From positions 1-7,980 of the forward strand of contig DBBT01000105.1 of NCBI GenBank assembly GCA_002292345.1: a DNA stretch of 7,980 nucleotides. Reading direction: 5' to 3'. The position numbers were made by a program, and so were the translations under genes. The stretch comes from Opitutia bacterium UBA977 (GTDB lineage Bacteria > Verrucomicrobiota > Verrucomicrobiia > Opitutales > Coraliomargaritaceae). Below the pieces are notes generated by a model that made no database searches, had not been told where the DNA came from, and saw only the letters and a program-made list of their open reading frames with translations. Of the stretch, positions 1 to 7,980 are shown one piece after another; the stretch's first letter is position 1, and each line of letters starts with the position of its first letter.

Positions 1-577
1 CACGTGCCCGCTCTGAAAAAAGCTCAAACTGTGGCCCCGGCAATAACTCGAACTCCATCGGCCTTGAAAAGTCGCGTTGTAATTCAGCAACGAGCACGCG
101 GCGCCCAACTTGTTCATACCCAAACGAAGCAGCTGATGTCAGTGCAGACAATTGAACTCCACGCTCTAAGGGCTGGCCCAATCCATTACGTGCATCGACC
201 GACGCACTGCCGAACCATCGATCTACATCAAATCCTCCCGGCACTGCAACGTAAGCCCACAAGCCTGCTCGATTCATCGGAAACGCTAGCACCGTACCGG
301 CAACAACTTTCCTCGCGGTCCACGCAGCTATCGCACAACCTAAATCAGCACCCGCTACAGCAATCCAAGTATCTTCTAGCACTCGAAGCTTCACACCTTG
401 CATTAAAACTTCCAGCACAGGTGCATCTGCACGGTTACCAAGTAATCGATTCGCCGCAGCAGCCGAGCTACGATCCATCACTCCGCCCGGAGGCACGCCA
501 AACCGGCGCCAACCAGGGCGACCGTAATCTTGAACCGAAAGCCCAACCCCCGTGGATATAATTTCAATCACAGCCAT
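1..577 (-). CDS. pxpC: 5-oxoprolinase subunit PxpC (KipA/biotin-dependent carboxylase-like), N-terminal part, cut by the window edge
   Basis: This is one of the subunits of the ATP-dependent 5-oxoprolinase PxpABC, which opens pyroglutamate to glutamate in the cytoplasm. The 192 residues in the window begin MAVIEIISTGVGLSVQDYGR and continue PGWRRFGVPPGGVMDRSSA (about residues 21-39), then AANRLLGN (41-48) and AVPGGFDVDRWFGSAS (111-126). These are the conserved N-terminal blocks of the KipA/PxpC family. Full members are roughly 300-330 residues, so about the last third lies beyond the left edge. The ATG is one base after the pxpB stop codon (TAG-T-ATG), and no Shine-Dalgarno is visible, so translational coupling to pxpB is likely. 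No frameshift is seen. An older annotation of such proteins is allophanate hydrolase subunit 2 or urea amidolyase-related. The pairing with PxpB favours PxpC. Confidence 0.93.
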   Translation of the reverse strand, partial: MAVIEIISTGVGLSVQDYGRPGWRRFGVPPGGVMDRSSAAAANRLLGNRADAPVLEVLMQGVKLRVLEDTWIAVAGADLGCAIAAWTARKVVAGTVLAFPMNRAGLWAYVAVPGGFDVDRWFGSASVDARNGLGQPLERGVQLSALTSAASFGYEQVGRRVLVAELQRDFSRPMEFELLPGPQFELFSERAR

Positions 578-578
578 A

Positions 579-1247
579 CTAGATCACAACAAATTTAACA
601 GTATCCCCAGCGGCCAGCGCAAAAACCTCGCGTGCATCACTCACGGTGCCACGCGCCTTTTCAGCTTGAAATAACGGAAAATCAGTGCGGCCCAACAAGT
701 GCCACCCTCCAGGACTGGCTACCGAATAAATCCCCGCATGGCTGCCACCAATGGCAACAGACCCAGGCTCGATTTGATCACGCGGTGAAGCCTTGCGCAT
801 CAAGTGCAAACGTTCATCCAGCCCATCCAAATAGGGAAACCCCGGCGTGAACCCTATCATCCGCACTCGGTACTCGGGAGCCGAATGAATCGCAACGACC
901 TCCGCTTCACTCAAACCAGTCGCGACTGCCACCATTGCTAGATCTGGGCCATCATAGCGGACAGGAACTTCGATCCGTCGCGAATACTTTGAACTGTCCA
1001 GTATTTCACTCTGCAAACCAGACAGCCATTCATACAACACGCATTCAGATCTAGGCCGCTGAAACAGTACCAACAGATTGTCAGCACCTATGACGTATTC
1101 ATCAAAACCATCCGGTGGAGTCATTGACAACGCTTGCTCGATTGCCAAACGCTTCGATTCGCTCAACTGATCCAGCAAATAACCGCGCTCTCCATACGGT
1201 CGAATACGCGCGCCCTGAAACGAACTGTTAGTAGTTTGTTGAGCCAT
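579..1247 (-). CDS. pxpB: 5-oxoprolinase subunit PxpB (KipI / allophanate hydrolase subunit 1 family)
   Basis: This is the partner subunit of PxpC in the 5-oxoprolinase complex; its Bacillus homologue KipI was first known as a sporulation-kinase inhibitor. The 222 residues match the usual family length of 210-240. Diagnostic blocks are IEVPVRYDGPDLA (92-104), the signature GFTPGFPYLDGL (132-143), GSVAIGGSHAGIYS (162-175) and SPGGWHLLGRT (178-188). I chose the ATG at 1247. A TTG directly before it is the only other upstream option, because a TAG stop precedes that. No good Shine-Dalgarno is seen. It sits 122 bases downstream of the protease stop and one base before pxpC. The third subunit gene pxpA (LamB/YcsF family), usually adjacent, is not in the window and may lie beyond the left edge. 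Assignment by motif reading is strong; the physiological role is inferred from the family. Confidence 0.94.
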   Translation of the reverse strand: MAQQTTNSSFQGARIRPYGERGYLLDQLSESKRLAIEQALSMTPPDGFDEYVIGADNLLVLFQRPRSECVLYEWLSGLQSEILDSSKYSRRIEVPVRYDGPDLAMVAVATGLSEAEVVAIHSAPEYRVRMIGFTPGFPYLDGLDERLHLMRKASPRDQIEPGSVAIGGSHAGIYSVASPGGWHLLGRTDFPLFQAEKARGTVSDAREVFALAAGDTVKFVVI

Positions 1248-1369
1248 CAACTACCGACCATAATGGCCGCAGCTCAAAACGGAATCGAAATCGATTACCA
1301 GCCGTTTTTTGTAGATGGCACAGCCATTCGCGACCACCCATTAATACATGAGCACTCGGCCATCGCCGA

Positions 1370-2956
1370 CTACTTCTGAATCGGTCGAAAAAAGACCGCT
1401 TTAGTGTTATTATCCAAGCGCACATCGTCCAGCGGCTCTTCCGACACGACCCGAGCAGCAATGTTCAAGCTGTCTGAGGAGTCAATCGAAGGCACCTGAG
1501 TATAAACTTTTCGAGTTGTCGTTTGCCCAGGACCAAGTGTGCCGATGGTGAAATCGACTGGCTCTCCTTTGCCGACAATAACCGTCAACGTGGAAGACGT
1601 CAGCCAAGACGTGCCACGATTTTGCACGATTACCTCGACCGGCATCGTGGTGCCGGGTAACGCATTAGCAGGCAAGTATATTTCAGCGAGCGCCACATCC
1701 AGAATCGTGGAAGTCTCACGCTCGCGTAATCGATCCCAATTGACCACACCAGCGCCATAGACTGGATCAACACCTGGTGCACCTGCCTCGTCGAGAGTGC
1801 GCCTCATTAAATCGACCACTTCCGTGTGACTACACTCAGTCTCCGACGAAAGGATCGAAGCCAATGTGCCAGTCACAAATGGAGCGGCAGCGGATGTACC
1901 GGAAAACAACATCGTCCCACCATTTTCTTTGGCAGTCAGCACACCGACGCCTGGCGCCGCGAAATCAATCGAACTAGATTGATTCGGAAAGAGCGCCTGA
2001 CGCCCAACCCTATCCACGGCAGTCACCGAAAGCACCTGCGGATATGCGGCAGGATATGGCATCTGCGTGTAACCATCGTTCCCAGCGGCAGCGACCATGA
2101 TCACGTCATGATCTTCTGCATAACGAATCGCCTCGCGCATAAGCTGCGTATCTTGATACACGCCCAGGCTCATATTCAGCACATCGACCCCGAGATCCAC
2201 CGCCTGAACGATGCCCTCAGCTACATGAAAGCTATTGCCCATTCCCTCATCATCTAACACTCGAACCACAAATAGTTCTGCTGCAGGCGCAATCCCCTCT
2301 GAACCTGCTATAATCGAAGCCACGGCAGTTCCATGTGCCGCACCAGGTCCAGCTACACCGCCACCAGCCAAATCAATGTGCACAATATAAACATCATCAA
2401 ATTGAGGATGTGTTTCGATGCCTGAATCTAGAATCCCAACCAGTACCCCCGAACCATCACCTTCAACTGGACCGCCGACAATAGATCGAGCGGACTCACC
2501 AAATGCACGCAACTGCGCGTACTGCTCTGGCGCGACTGCAACTGGCGGTAACGGGCGCTGAACACGATACGAAAAACTCCCCTCGCCGCCAAACAAACCG
2601 GGACTCGGTCCTGACATCGCATCTTTACCAATGCGCACGACCAACAACTCATCGATCTGCCCGATTGGAGCCAGACCTGCCTGAATCAATGCTCTCAAAT
2701 ACTCCTGATAATCTTTGCGATTGGTAAAATGCACCACCATCTCGCCCGGAATTGCATCCTCAGGAAAAACGACGTCCCAAGTCGCAGGCATTTCATCAGG
2801 AGCCTCTGGGAAATTAATCACCACCTCGCCGGCAGACGTATCTGTAGTGATGCCTTTCTCATCGGCACCACTCTGCCATTTTGATACGGATAGTCCAATC
2901 CATGCACCGAAGATAATCAGGGCCCACAAAATCAAGAATCCACGCGCATCTTTCAT
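1370..2956 (-). CDS. membrane-anchored subtilisin-like serine protease (peptidase S8) with C-terminal CARDB-like domain
   Basis: The 528-residue protein is predicted to be anchored by its N terminus. Residues about 6-24 form a hydrophobic segment after a short positively charged start, with no clear signal peptidase site, so the catalytic part should face the periplasm or outside. Residues about 62-110 (GEMVVHF through LLVVRIG) resemble the prodomain/inhibitor fold that precedes many subtilases. The S8 domain spans about 168-408, with Asp177 in GILDSGI, His208 in AAHGTAVAS, oxyanion Asn293 in AAAGNDG and Ser355 in FSGTSAAAPFV, so the triad is complete. Residues about 419-522 form a beta-rich, Thr/Val-rich tail with VIVQNRG and LDNN, typical of CARDB or other Ig-like modules. 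The start ATG has no Shine-Dalgarno. It follows the sixA stop by 35 bases and is probably co-transcribed with it. Substrate is unknown. A start at 2956 is supported by the hydrophobic segment immediately after it. Confidence 0.9.
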   Translation of the reverse strand: MKDARGFLILWALIIFGAWIGLSVSKWQSGADEKGITTDTSAGEVVINFPEAPDEMPATWDVVFPEDAIPGEMVVHFTNRKDYQEYLRALIQAGLAPIGQIDELLVVRIGKDAMSGPSPGLFGGEGSFSYRVQRPLPPVAVAPEQYAQLRAFGESARSIVGGPVEGDGSGVLVGILDSGIETHPQFDDVYIVHIDLAGGGVAGPGAAHGTAVASIIAGSEGIAPAAELFVVRVLDDEGMGNSFHVAEGIVQAVDLGVDVLNMSLGVYQDTQLMREAIRYAEDHDVIMVAAAGNDGYTQMPYPAAYPQVLSVTAVDRVGRQALFPNQSSSIDFAAPGVGVLTAKENGGTMLFSGTSAAAPFVTGTLASILSSETECSHTEVVDLMRRTLDEAGAPGVDPVYGAGVVNWDRLRERETSTILDVALAEIYLPANALPGTTMPVEVIVQNRGTSWLTSSTLTVIVGKGEPVDFTIGTLGPGQTTTRKVYTQVPSIDSSDSLNIAARVVSEEPLDDVRLDNNTKAVFFRPIQK

Positions 2957-2991
2957 AACACTATTTAATTAACTCAAAAAACTATAAAAAG

Positions 2992-3477
2992 CTACAACAT
3001 CCGCGGATCAAGCAGCCAACTCAACTGACACGGCCCTACTTCACCAAAATTCGGAATTGGGGCGACCGCCAAGCAAGCCATATTACAGGTGTTAAAGTTG
3101 GTCCGGGTGCGCCCGCTCTCGGCACTCAGAAGCAGCGAAGCTAAAATCGAAATATTGGGATTATGCCCAACCACGAGCACATCTCGCTCTAACTCTAATA
3201 ACCCTTCAGCCACCGACGCTGGATTCATGTCAGGCTCCAAGTATGCCTCGTCTCGGCGCTGTTCAAGCCTGTCTCCCCAGGCATTCAAAAGAATTGCTGA
3301 GGTCTCCTGAGCGCGGCGATACGGACTACACCATAAGACTGCAGGCTGAGGCGACCCCTTAAAGCGCAAAAACTGACCCAACCGCTGGGCATCACCTCGC
3401 CCTTTCGTACTGAGAATCCGTTGACTATCTGGGTAGCTCGACTCGGCTTCAGCATGGCGCAAAAGATAAATATTCAT
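2992..3477 (-). CDS. sixA: SixA-type phosphohistidine phosphatase (histidine phosphatase superfamily, branch 1)
   Basis: The protein is expected to remove phosphate from phosphohistidine or another small phospho-substrate in the cytoplasm. From the chosen ATG it has 161 residues, the same length as E. coli SixA. It opens MNIYLLRHAEAE with the nucleophile His8 and Arg7 in the RH motif; Ala follows where many members have Gly. SPYRRAQETS (51-60) supplies the conserved phosphate-binding arginine region, and VVGHNPN (102-108) carries the second catalytic His105. A GTG start at 3522 would add 15 residues before the beta-strand and catalytic motif, which is unlike the family. The ATG at 3477 also has an AGGT nine bases upstream. 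SixA acts on histidine phosphotransfer proteins in E. coli, but homologues across bacteria are diverse, so the true substrate here is not known. The protease gene follows 35 bases downstream. Confidence 0.88.
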   Translation of the reverse strand: MNIYLLRHAEAESSYPDSQRILSTKGRGDAQRLGQFLRFKGSPQPAVLWCSPYRRAQETSAILLNAWGDRLEQRRDEAYLEPDMNPASVAEGLLELERDVLVVGHNPNISILASLLLSAESGRTRTNFNTCNMACLAVAPIPNFGEVGPCQLSWLLDPRML

Positions 3478-3486
3478 ATAAACATG

Positions 3487-3490
3487 ACCT
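3487..3490 (-). promoter_or_regulatory. possible Shine-Dalgarno of sixA
   Basis: On the minus strand AGGT lies nine bases before the ATG at 3477. It is the best ribosome-binding match in front of any gene in this window and supports the 161-residue start over the GTG at 3522. Confidence 0.4.
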
Positions 3491-3536
3491 ATAACGTCTT
3501 TGTGCTGACCTGCAAGAATCACTCATCATCAAGCTC

Positions 3537-3565
3537 AACTTATTTTCTGCTTCCAATTTTCTCAA
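3537..3565 (-). promoter_or_regulatory. candidate sigma70-like promoter for sixA and the protease gene
   Basis: Reading the minus strand, TTGAGA (3560-3565, five of six to TTGACA) is separated by 17 bases from TAAGTT (3537-3542, a poor -10 match). It would start transcription near 3530, giving a leader of about 50 bases to the sixA ATG. The surrounding DNA is AT-rich, so chance matches are likely. Confidence 0.25.
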
Positions 3566-3710
3566 ATCACTTTTTTCAGTGTTATTTTTTAATTTCGATA
3601 TTAAAACGATCATGAGAATATTCGGTTACAGTATTAAAAATTCACTCAGCACCATTATTCTCGAGACAACCCATTGTGTTGGACTGCAGCATTGATCGCT
3701 CATAGTGGCG

Positions 3711-3745
3711 AAAAAAAGCGCCACCCGATCAATCGGACGACGCTT
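3711..3745 (-). terminator. second intrinsic terminator downstream of icd
   Basis: On the minus strand the arms at 3732-3745 and 3716-3729 form a 14-pair stem, including three G-U wobbles, followed by a run of seven T (3711-3717). The wobbles become C-A mismatches if read on the plus strand, so the structure is clearly oriented to the minus strand. It is about 110 bases beyond the first icd terminator. It either backs that up or ends a separate short transcript starting in between. Confidence 0.7.
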
Positions 3746-3780
3746 CTTATCAAACAAAAACAATGTTACTACTTACTAAG

Positions 3781-3788
3781 ATTATATA
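3781..3788 (-). promoter_or_regulatory. promoter-like -10 box (TATATAAT) between the two terminators
   Basis: The minus strand reads TATATAAT here, containing a perfect TATAAT (3781-3786). No good -35 hexamer lies 16-18 bases upstream. A start near 3774 would give a transcript of about 64 bases ending at the terminator 3711-3745. The region is AT-rich, so chance occurrence is a serious alternative. Confidence 0.22.
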
Positions 3789-3853
3789 TAGGCTTAGACG
3801 TAATTAAGTATCCAGCGTCCAAAAAAAGATTTGAGCGATTTCATTTTTTCGAC

Positions 3854-3882
3854 AAAAACCCCCGTCTTGCGACGCGGGCTTT
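3854..3882 (-). terminator. intrinsic terminator of icd
   Basis: About 22 bases past the icd stop, the minus strand forms a GC-rich stem (CCCGCGTC with GACGGGGG, one internal G-G mismatch) closed by a GCAA tetraloop of the GNRA type (3867-3870), followed by five T (3854-3858). AAA upstream can extend the stem into the T-run. Confidence 0.85.
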
Positions 3883-3903
3883 GCATTAGAAGTTATGGCA
3901 GTC

Positions 3904-6176
<2,273 letters not shown>

Positions 6177-6187
6177 AAAAAGACAGG

Positions 6188-6216
6188 AAAAAAGGCGGAC
6201 AGTTTCGTCCGCCTTT
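6188..6216 (-). terminator. intrinsic terminator of the aspartate aminotransferase gene
   Basis: The stop codon of the aminotransferase is at 6220-6222. Three bases later the minus strand carries AAAGGCGGAC, a loop of six (GAAACT) and GTCCGCCTTT, continuing to six T (6188-6193). The stem of seven GC-rich pairs, extended by A-T pairs, is perfect. Read on the plus strand only three T follow, so it is oriented to the minus strand. A further copy of the left arm (AGGCGGA, 6167-6173) follows the T-run. Confidence 0.92.
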
Positions 6217-6219
6217 CAG

Positions 6220-7410
6220 TTAGCCCAGTTTCGCGCAGAAACGGGCAAGGCGTTCGAGCCCCTTATCGATGACATCGTCTGAAGTCGCATAACTGAGGCG
6301 GATGTAGCCGTCGGCTCCAAATGCACTACCAGGAACCACTGCCACCTTCTCCTCTTCGAGAATACGTGCCGCAAATTCGCTATCTGTTAAACCAAGCTTC
6401 TCGATATTTGGGAAAAGATAAAACGCACCTTGCGCACGCGCGCACTCGACGCCAGGGATTGCACGTAGGCCCTCAAGAAGGCGTAAACGACGCACATCAA
6501 AGACTTCCAGCATGCCGTTGACCGCTGCCATCGACTTGTCCCAGTTCTGCATCGCAGCCAATGCACCGTATTGTGCAAACGTGGTGGCATTCGAGCTGGT
6601 CTGACTCTGCAGGTTCGCGACCGCCTTCGCAATGTGCAAGGGAGCCATCAATGTGCCGAGGCGCCAGCCTGTCATTGAAAAAGTCTTACTAAAGCCAGCG
6701 ACTGTGATCACTAAGTCCGCAGCTTCCTTAGAGAAGGATGCTGGGCTGACATGCGTTACACCATCGTACAAGAGGTACTCGTAGATCTCGTCGGACATAA
6801 TGTAGATGCCTGCTTCAACCGCTACATCAGTGAGGGCTTGAAGCTCTTCGGGTGAATAAATCGCACCAGTCGGATTAGACGGGCTGTTAATGATCACCAT
6901 ACGAGTCTTCGGCGTAATGGCCGTGCGCAATTGCTCTGGCGTGATCTTAAAACCACTGTCAATACCAGCAAAGACCGTCTTAGGCACACCACCAGCGAGT
7001 TTCACCATTTCAGGATAACTCACCCAATACGGCGCAGGGATGATGACTTCGTCGCCTGGGCTCACCACGGCCAGAATCGCGAGGTAACAGGAATACTTAC
7101 CCCCGGGGCTGACCACGATTTGAGCGGCAGTCACACCTTCGACGCCGTTGTTACTACGATAATGCGCGGCCAACGCCTCGCGTAGCGCTGGAATACCGGG
7201 TGCGGGCGCATATTTGGTCTTCCCTTCCCGAATTGCCTGAATACAGGCTTCTTTAATAAACTCCGGAGTATCGAAATCCGGTTCACCGGCACCAAAGCCG
7301 CAGACGTCTTCGCCAGCTGCTTTGAGCTCTTTTGCTTTAGAATCAACCGCCAGCGTTGGCGACGGAGCGATGTTGCTGGCCCAGGAGGAAAGTTTTGCTT
7401 GGTTAGTCAT
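6220..7410 (-). CDS. aspC: aspartate aminotransferase family enzyme (class I PLP-dependent, subgroup I-beta-like)
   Basis: The enzyme should transfer the amino group between aspartate and 2-oxoglutarate in the cytoplasm; some members of this subgroup also accept prephenate or aromatic substrates. From the chosen ATG it has 396 residues, normal for the family. Seen are the N-terminal [15 protein letters not shown] (15-29) and [12 protein letters not shown] (40-51), the phosphate-binding SPGGKYS (101-107), [10 protein letters not shown] (126-135), Asn179 in SPSNPTG, Asp207 and Tyr210 in SDEIYEYL, the PLP lysine Lys242 in [14 protein letters not shown], and the substrate-carboxylate Arg371 in YIRLSY. 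The ATG at 7410 agrees with where family members start. A TTG at 7452 would add 14 residues encoded by a hairpin and a poly-T tract. No Shine-Dalgarno exists; eight T occupy its place. A strong terminator-type hairpin lies immediately upstream, which may control expression. The precise amino acid specificity cannot be read from sequence alone. Confidence 0.93.
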   Translation of the reverse strand: MTNQAKLSSWASNIAPSPTLAVDSKAKELKAAGEDVCGFGAGEPDFDTPEFIKEACIQAIREGKTKYAPAPGIPALREALAAHYRSNNGVEGVTAAQIVVSPGGKYSCYLAILAVVSPGDEVIIPAPYWVSYPEMVKLAGGVPKTVFAGIDSGFKITPEQLRTAITPKTRMVIINSPSNPTGAIYSPEELQALTDVAVEAGIYIMSDEIYEYLLYDGVTHVSPASFSKEAADLVITVAGFSKTFSMTGWRLGTLMAPLHIAKAVANLQSQTSSNATTFAQYGALAAMQNWDKSMAAVNGMLEVFDVRRLRLLEGLRAIPGVECARAQGAFYLFPNIEKLGLTDSEFAARILEEEKVAVVPGSAFGADGYIRLSYATSDDVIDKGLERLARFCAKLG

Positions 7411-7413
7411 GAC

Positions 7414-7467
7414 AAAAAAAATGCGCTCTCGGCACGTTTGCACGGGTAGCAACGTATCGAGAGCGCA
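7414..7467 (-). terminator. terminator-type hairpin in the leader of the aminotransferase gene; also the likely terminator of the histone-like gene
   Basis: On the minus strand TGCGCTCTCG (7458-7467) pairs perfectly over ten bases with CGAGAGCGCA (7422-7431), followed by eight T (7414-7421). Inside the outer stem, a second helix forms between 7449-7455 and 7434-7441 (seven pairs with one bulged base, seven-base loop), separated from the outer stem by a small two-by-two internal loop. It lies about 60 bases after the histone-like stop codon. Its T-run ends three bases before the aminotransferase ATG, which leaves essentially no room for a promoter after it. Confidence 0.85.
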
Positions 7468-7509
7468 GAATCAAAACCTCTGCCTAAGCAAAAGCAAGCC
7501 TAGCCTAAT

Positions 7510-7515
7510 ATTCTA
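7510..7515 (-). promoter_or_regulatory. possible -10 box upstream of the aminotransferase leader hairpin
   Basis: The minus strand reads TAGAAT here, five of six to TATAAT, within the small inverted repeat CCTAGAATATTAGG. No acceptable -35 element lies 17 bases upstream, where the histone-like gene ends. If real, transcription would begin near 7503 and pass through the hairpin. Confidence 0.2.
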
Positions 7516-7527
7516 GGAAAAACGCGA

Positions 7528-7980
7528 TTACTTCTTCTTCGCCTTTTTCTTGGCAGATTTCTTCTTAGGAGCCGCTTTTTTGACAGCCTTCTTCTTCACA
7601 GCCTTCTTCTTAGGAGCTGCTTTTTTGACTGCCTTCTTTTTCACAGCTTTTTTAGGAGCTGCTTTTTTGACAGCCTTCTTTTTAACAGCTTTTTTAGGAG
7701 CTGCCTTCTTCTTAGGAGCTGCTTTTTTGACTGCCTTCTTCTTCACAGCTTTCTTCTTAGGAGCCGCTTTTTTGACAGCCTTCTTCTTCACAGCTTTTTT
7801 AGGAGCTGCTTTTTTAACAGTCTTTTTCTTCACAGCTTTTTTAGGAGCTGCCTTTTTAACTGCCTTCTTCTTCACAGCTTTTTTAGGAGCTGCCTTTTTA
7901 ACAGTCTTTTTCTTCACAGCCTTCTTCTTAGGAGCTGCTTTTTTAACAGTCTTTTTCTTCACAGCTTTTTTAGGAGCTGC
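7528..7980 (-). CDS. histone H1-like Lys/Ala/Pro-rich DNA-binding repeat protein, C-terminal part, cut by the window edge
   Basis: This is a probable nucleoid-associated protein resembling the C-terminal tail of eukaryotic histone H1 and bacterial H1-like proteins (HctB and AlgP types). The 150 visible residues use only Lys, Ala, Val, Pro, Thr and one Ser, with 78 lysines (52%). The unit is AAPKK(K)AVKKK(A/T)VKK, repeated nine times with one short AAPKKK insertion, and ends in a degenerate unit and SAKKKAKKK. Such sequence should be disordered, strongly basic and able to bind DNA through charge. The frame is open through the right edge with no stop. The GTG at 7962 falls at a repeat valine, so it is very likely internal and the true start lies outside the window. 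A folded N-terminal domain, if any, cannot be seen. A ribosomal or RNA-binding role is an alternative, as similar tails occur in other proteins. Confidence 0.8.
   Translation of the reverse strand, partial: AAPKKAVKKKTVKKAAPKKKAVKKKTVKKAAPKKAVKKKAVKKAAPKKAVKKKTVKKAAPKKAVKKKAVKKAAPKKKAVKKKAVKKAAPKKKAAPKKAVKKKAVKKAAPKKAVKKKAVKKAAPKKKAVKKKAVKKAAPKKKSAKKKAKKK
7576..7980 (-). repeat. coding tandem repeat, 42/45-base units
   Basis: The 405 bases encode nine near-identical units of 14 or 15 codons plus one six-codon partial unit, ending at the variant C-terminal unit (7528-7575). Units differ by an optional extra Lys codon (AAPKK or AAPKKK), an Ala/Thr swap, and synonymous changes such as AAG/AAA and GCT/GCA/GCC. 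This pattern fits expansion by slippage or unequal recombination followed by drift. The array continues beyond the right edge. Confidence 0.92.

Larger units (their letters stand above)
3478..3903. other. 426-base AT-rich intergenic region between icd and sixA
   Basis: No convincing coding sequence is present; the short open frames here carry no recognisable motif. Going leftwards from the icd stop, it holds an intrinsic terminator (3854-3882), a TATATAAT promoter-like box (3781-3788), a second intrinsic terminator (3711-3745), about 145 bases in which I see nothing specific (3566-3710), and a weak sixA promoter candidate (3537-3565). All directional signals face the minus strand. Confidence 0.6.

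Noticed and set aside
4..561. A 185-codon open frame on the plus strand.
   Set aside because: It is antisense to pxpC, which has clear family motifs in the opposite strand; the plus-strand protein is low in complexity and has no recognisable domain.
1295..1363. A 22-codon minus-strand frame beginning seven bases after the protease stop.
   Set aside because: Too short, no ribosome-binding site, no recognisable motif, and it lies in sequence that also forms a small hairpin (TCGGC/GCCGA) without a T-run.
1263..1379. A 38-codon plus-strand frame (MAAAQNGIEIDYQPFFVDG...) in the gap between pxpB and the protease gene, with a fairly protein-like composition.
   Set aside because: No ribosome-binding site or promoter, its open frame simply continues from an antisense frame inside pxpB, and it overlaps the protease stop. 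I do not recognise it. It would be worth reviving only if conserved in relatives.
1382..1398. Inverted repeat CGGTC/GACCG at the end of the protease gene.
   Set aside because: Only five pairs, inside the coding sequence, and no T-run after it on the minus strand; not a terminator.
3674..3889. A 71-codon plus-strand frame in the icd-sixA gap.
   Set aside because: It runs through both minus-strand terminators, has no ribosome-binding site and no family-like motif.
7450..7452. TTG as an alternative start of the aminotransferase, adding 14 residues.
   Set aside because: The extra residues would be encoded by the hairpin loop, one arm and the poly-T tract, and do not resemble the family N terminus, which fits the ATG at 7410.
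7960..7962. GTG as the start of the histone-like gene.
   Set aside because: It encodes the repeat-unit valine and the frame stays open and repetitive to the window edge, so the start is almost certainly outside.

Overview
The window reads as a conserved metabolic and housekeeping stretch of a bacterial chromosome. Every gene I can support lies on the minus strand. Three things point, as an inference only, to a Verrucomicrobiota-type organism (Opitutae-like) with moderate GC: a very Lys/Ala/Pro-rich histone H1-like repeat protein, a monomeric NADP-dependent isocitrate dehydrogenase, and start codons with almost no Shine-Dalgarno sequence. No marker gene here settles the taxonomy.

Layout in the direction of transcription (right to left): (i) the C-terminal part of a histone H1-like protein built from 14/15-residue repeats, open at the right edge (7528-7980). 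(ii) A 117-base gap holding a strong terminator-type hairpin whose U-tract ends three bases before the next start codon. (iii) A class I PLP aminotransferase of the aspartate aminotransferase family (6220-7410). (iv) A short gap with a strong intrinsic terminator and a third complementary arm. (v) Monomeric isocitrate dehydrogenase, 741 residues, with every ligand residue I checked conserved (3904-6129). (vi) A 426-base AT-rich gap with two minus-strand terminators and possible promoters. (vii) A SixA-type histidine phosphatase (2992-3477). (viii) A membrane-anchored subtilisin-like protease with an N-terminal prodomain-like region and a C-terminal CARDB-like domain (1370-2956). (ix) PxpB (579-1247) and (x) the N-terminal part of PxpC (1-577), two subunits of the prokaryotic 5-oxoprolinase, running off the left edge.

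Functionally, the aminotransferase (2-oxoglutarate/glutamate and oxaloacetate/aspartate), isocitrate dehydrogenase (makes 2-oxoglutarate and NADPH) and 5-oxoprolinase (makes glutamate) all touch the glutamate/2-oxoglutarate node. They are separated by terminators and gaps, so a single operon is unlikely. sixA and the protease gene are 35 bases apart, and pxpB and pxpC are one base apart; these are the likely co-transcribed pairs.

I do not see a mobile element, CRISPR array, tRNA, rRNA or a convincing new multi-gene system. The most interesting material is non-coding: the hairpin in the aminotransferase leader, and two places where the 3' arm of a terminator can also pair with sequence just past its U-tract.
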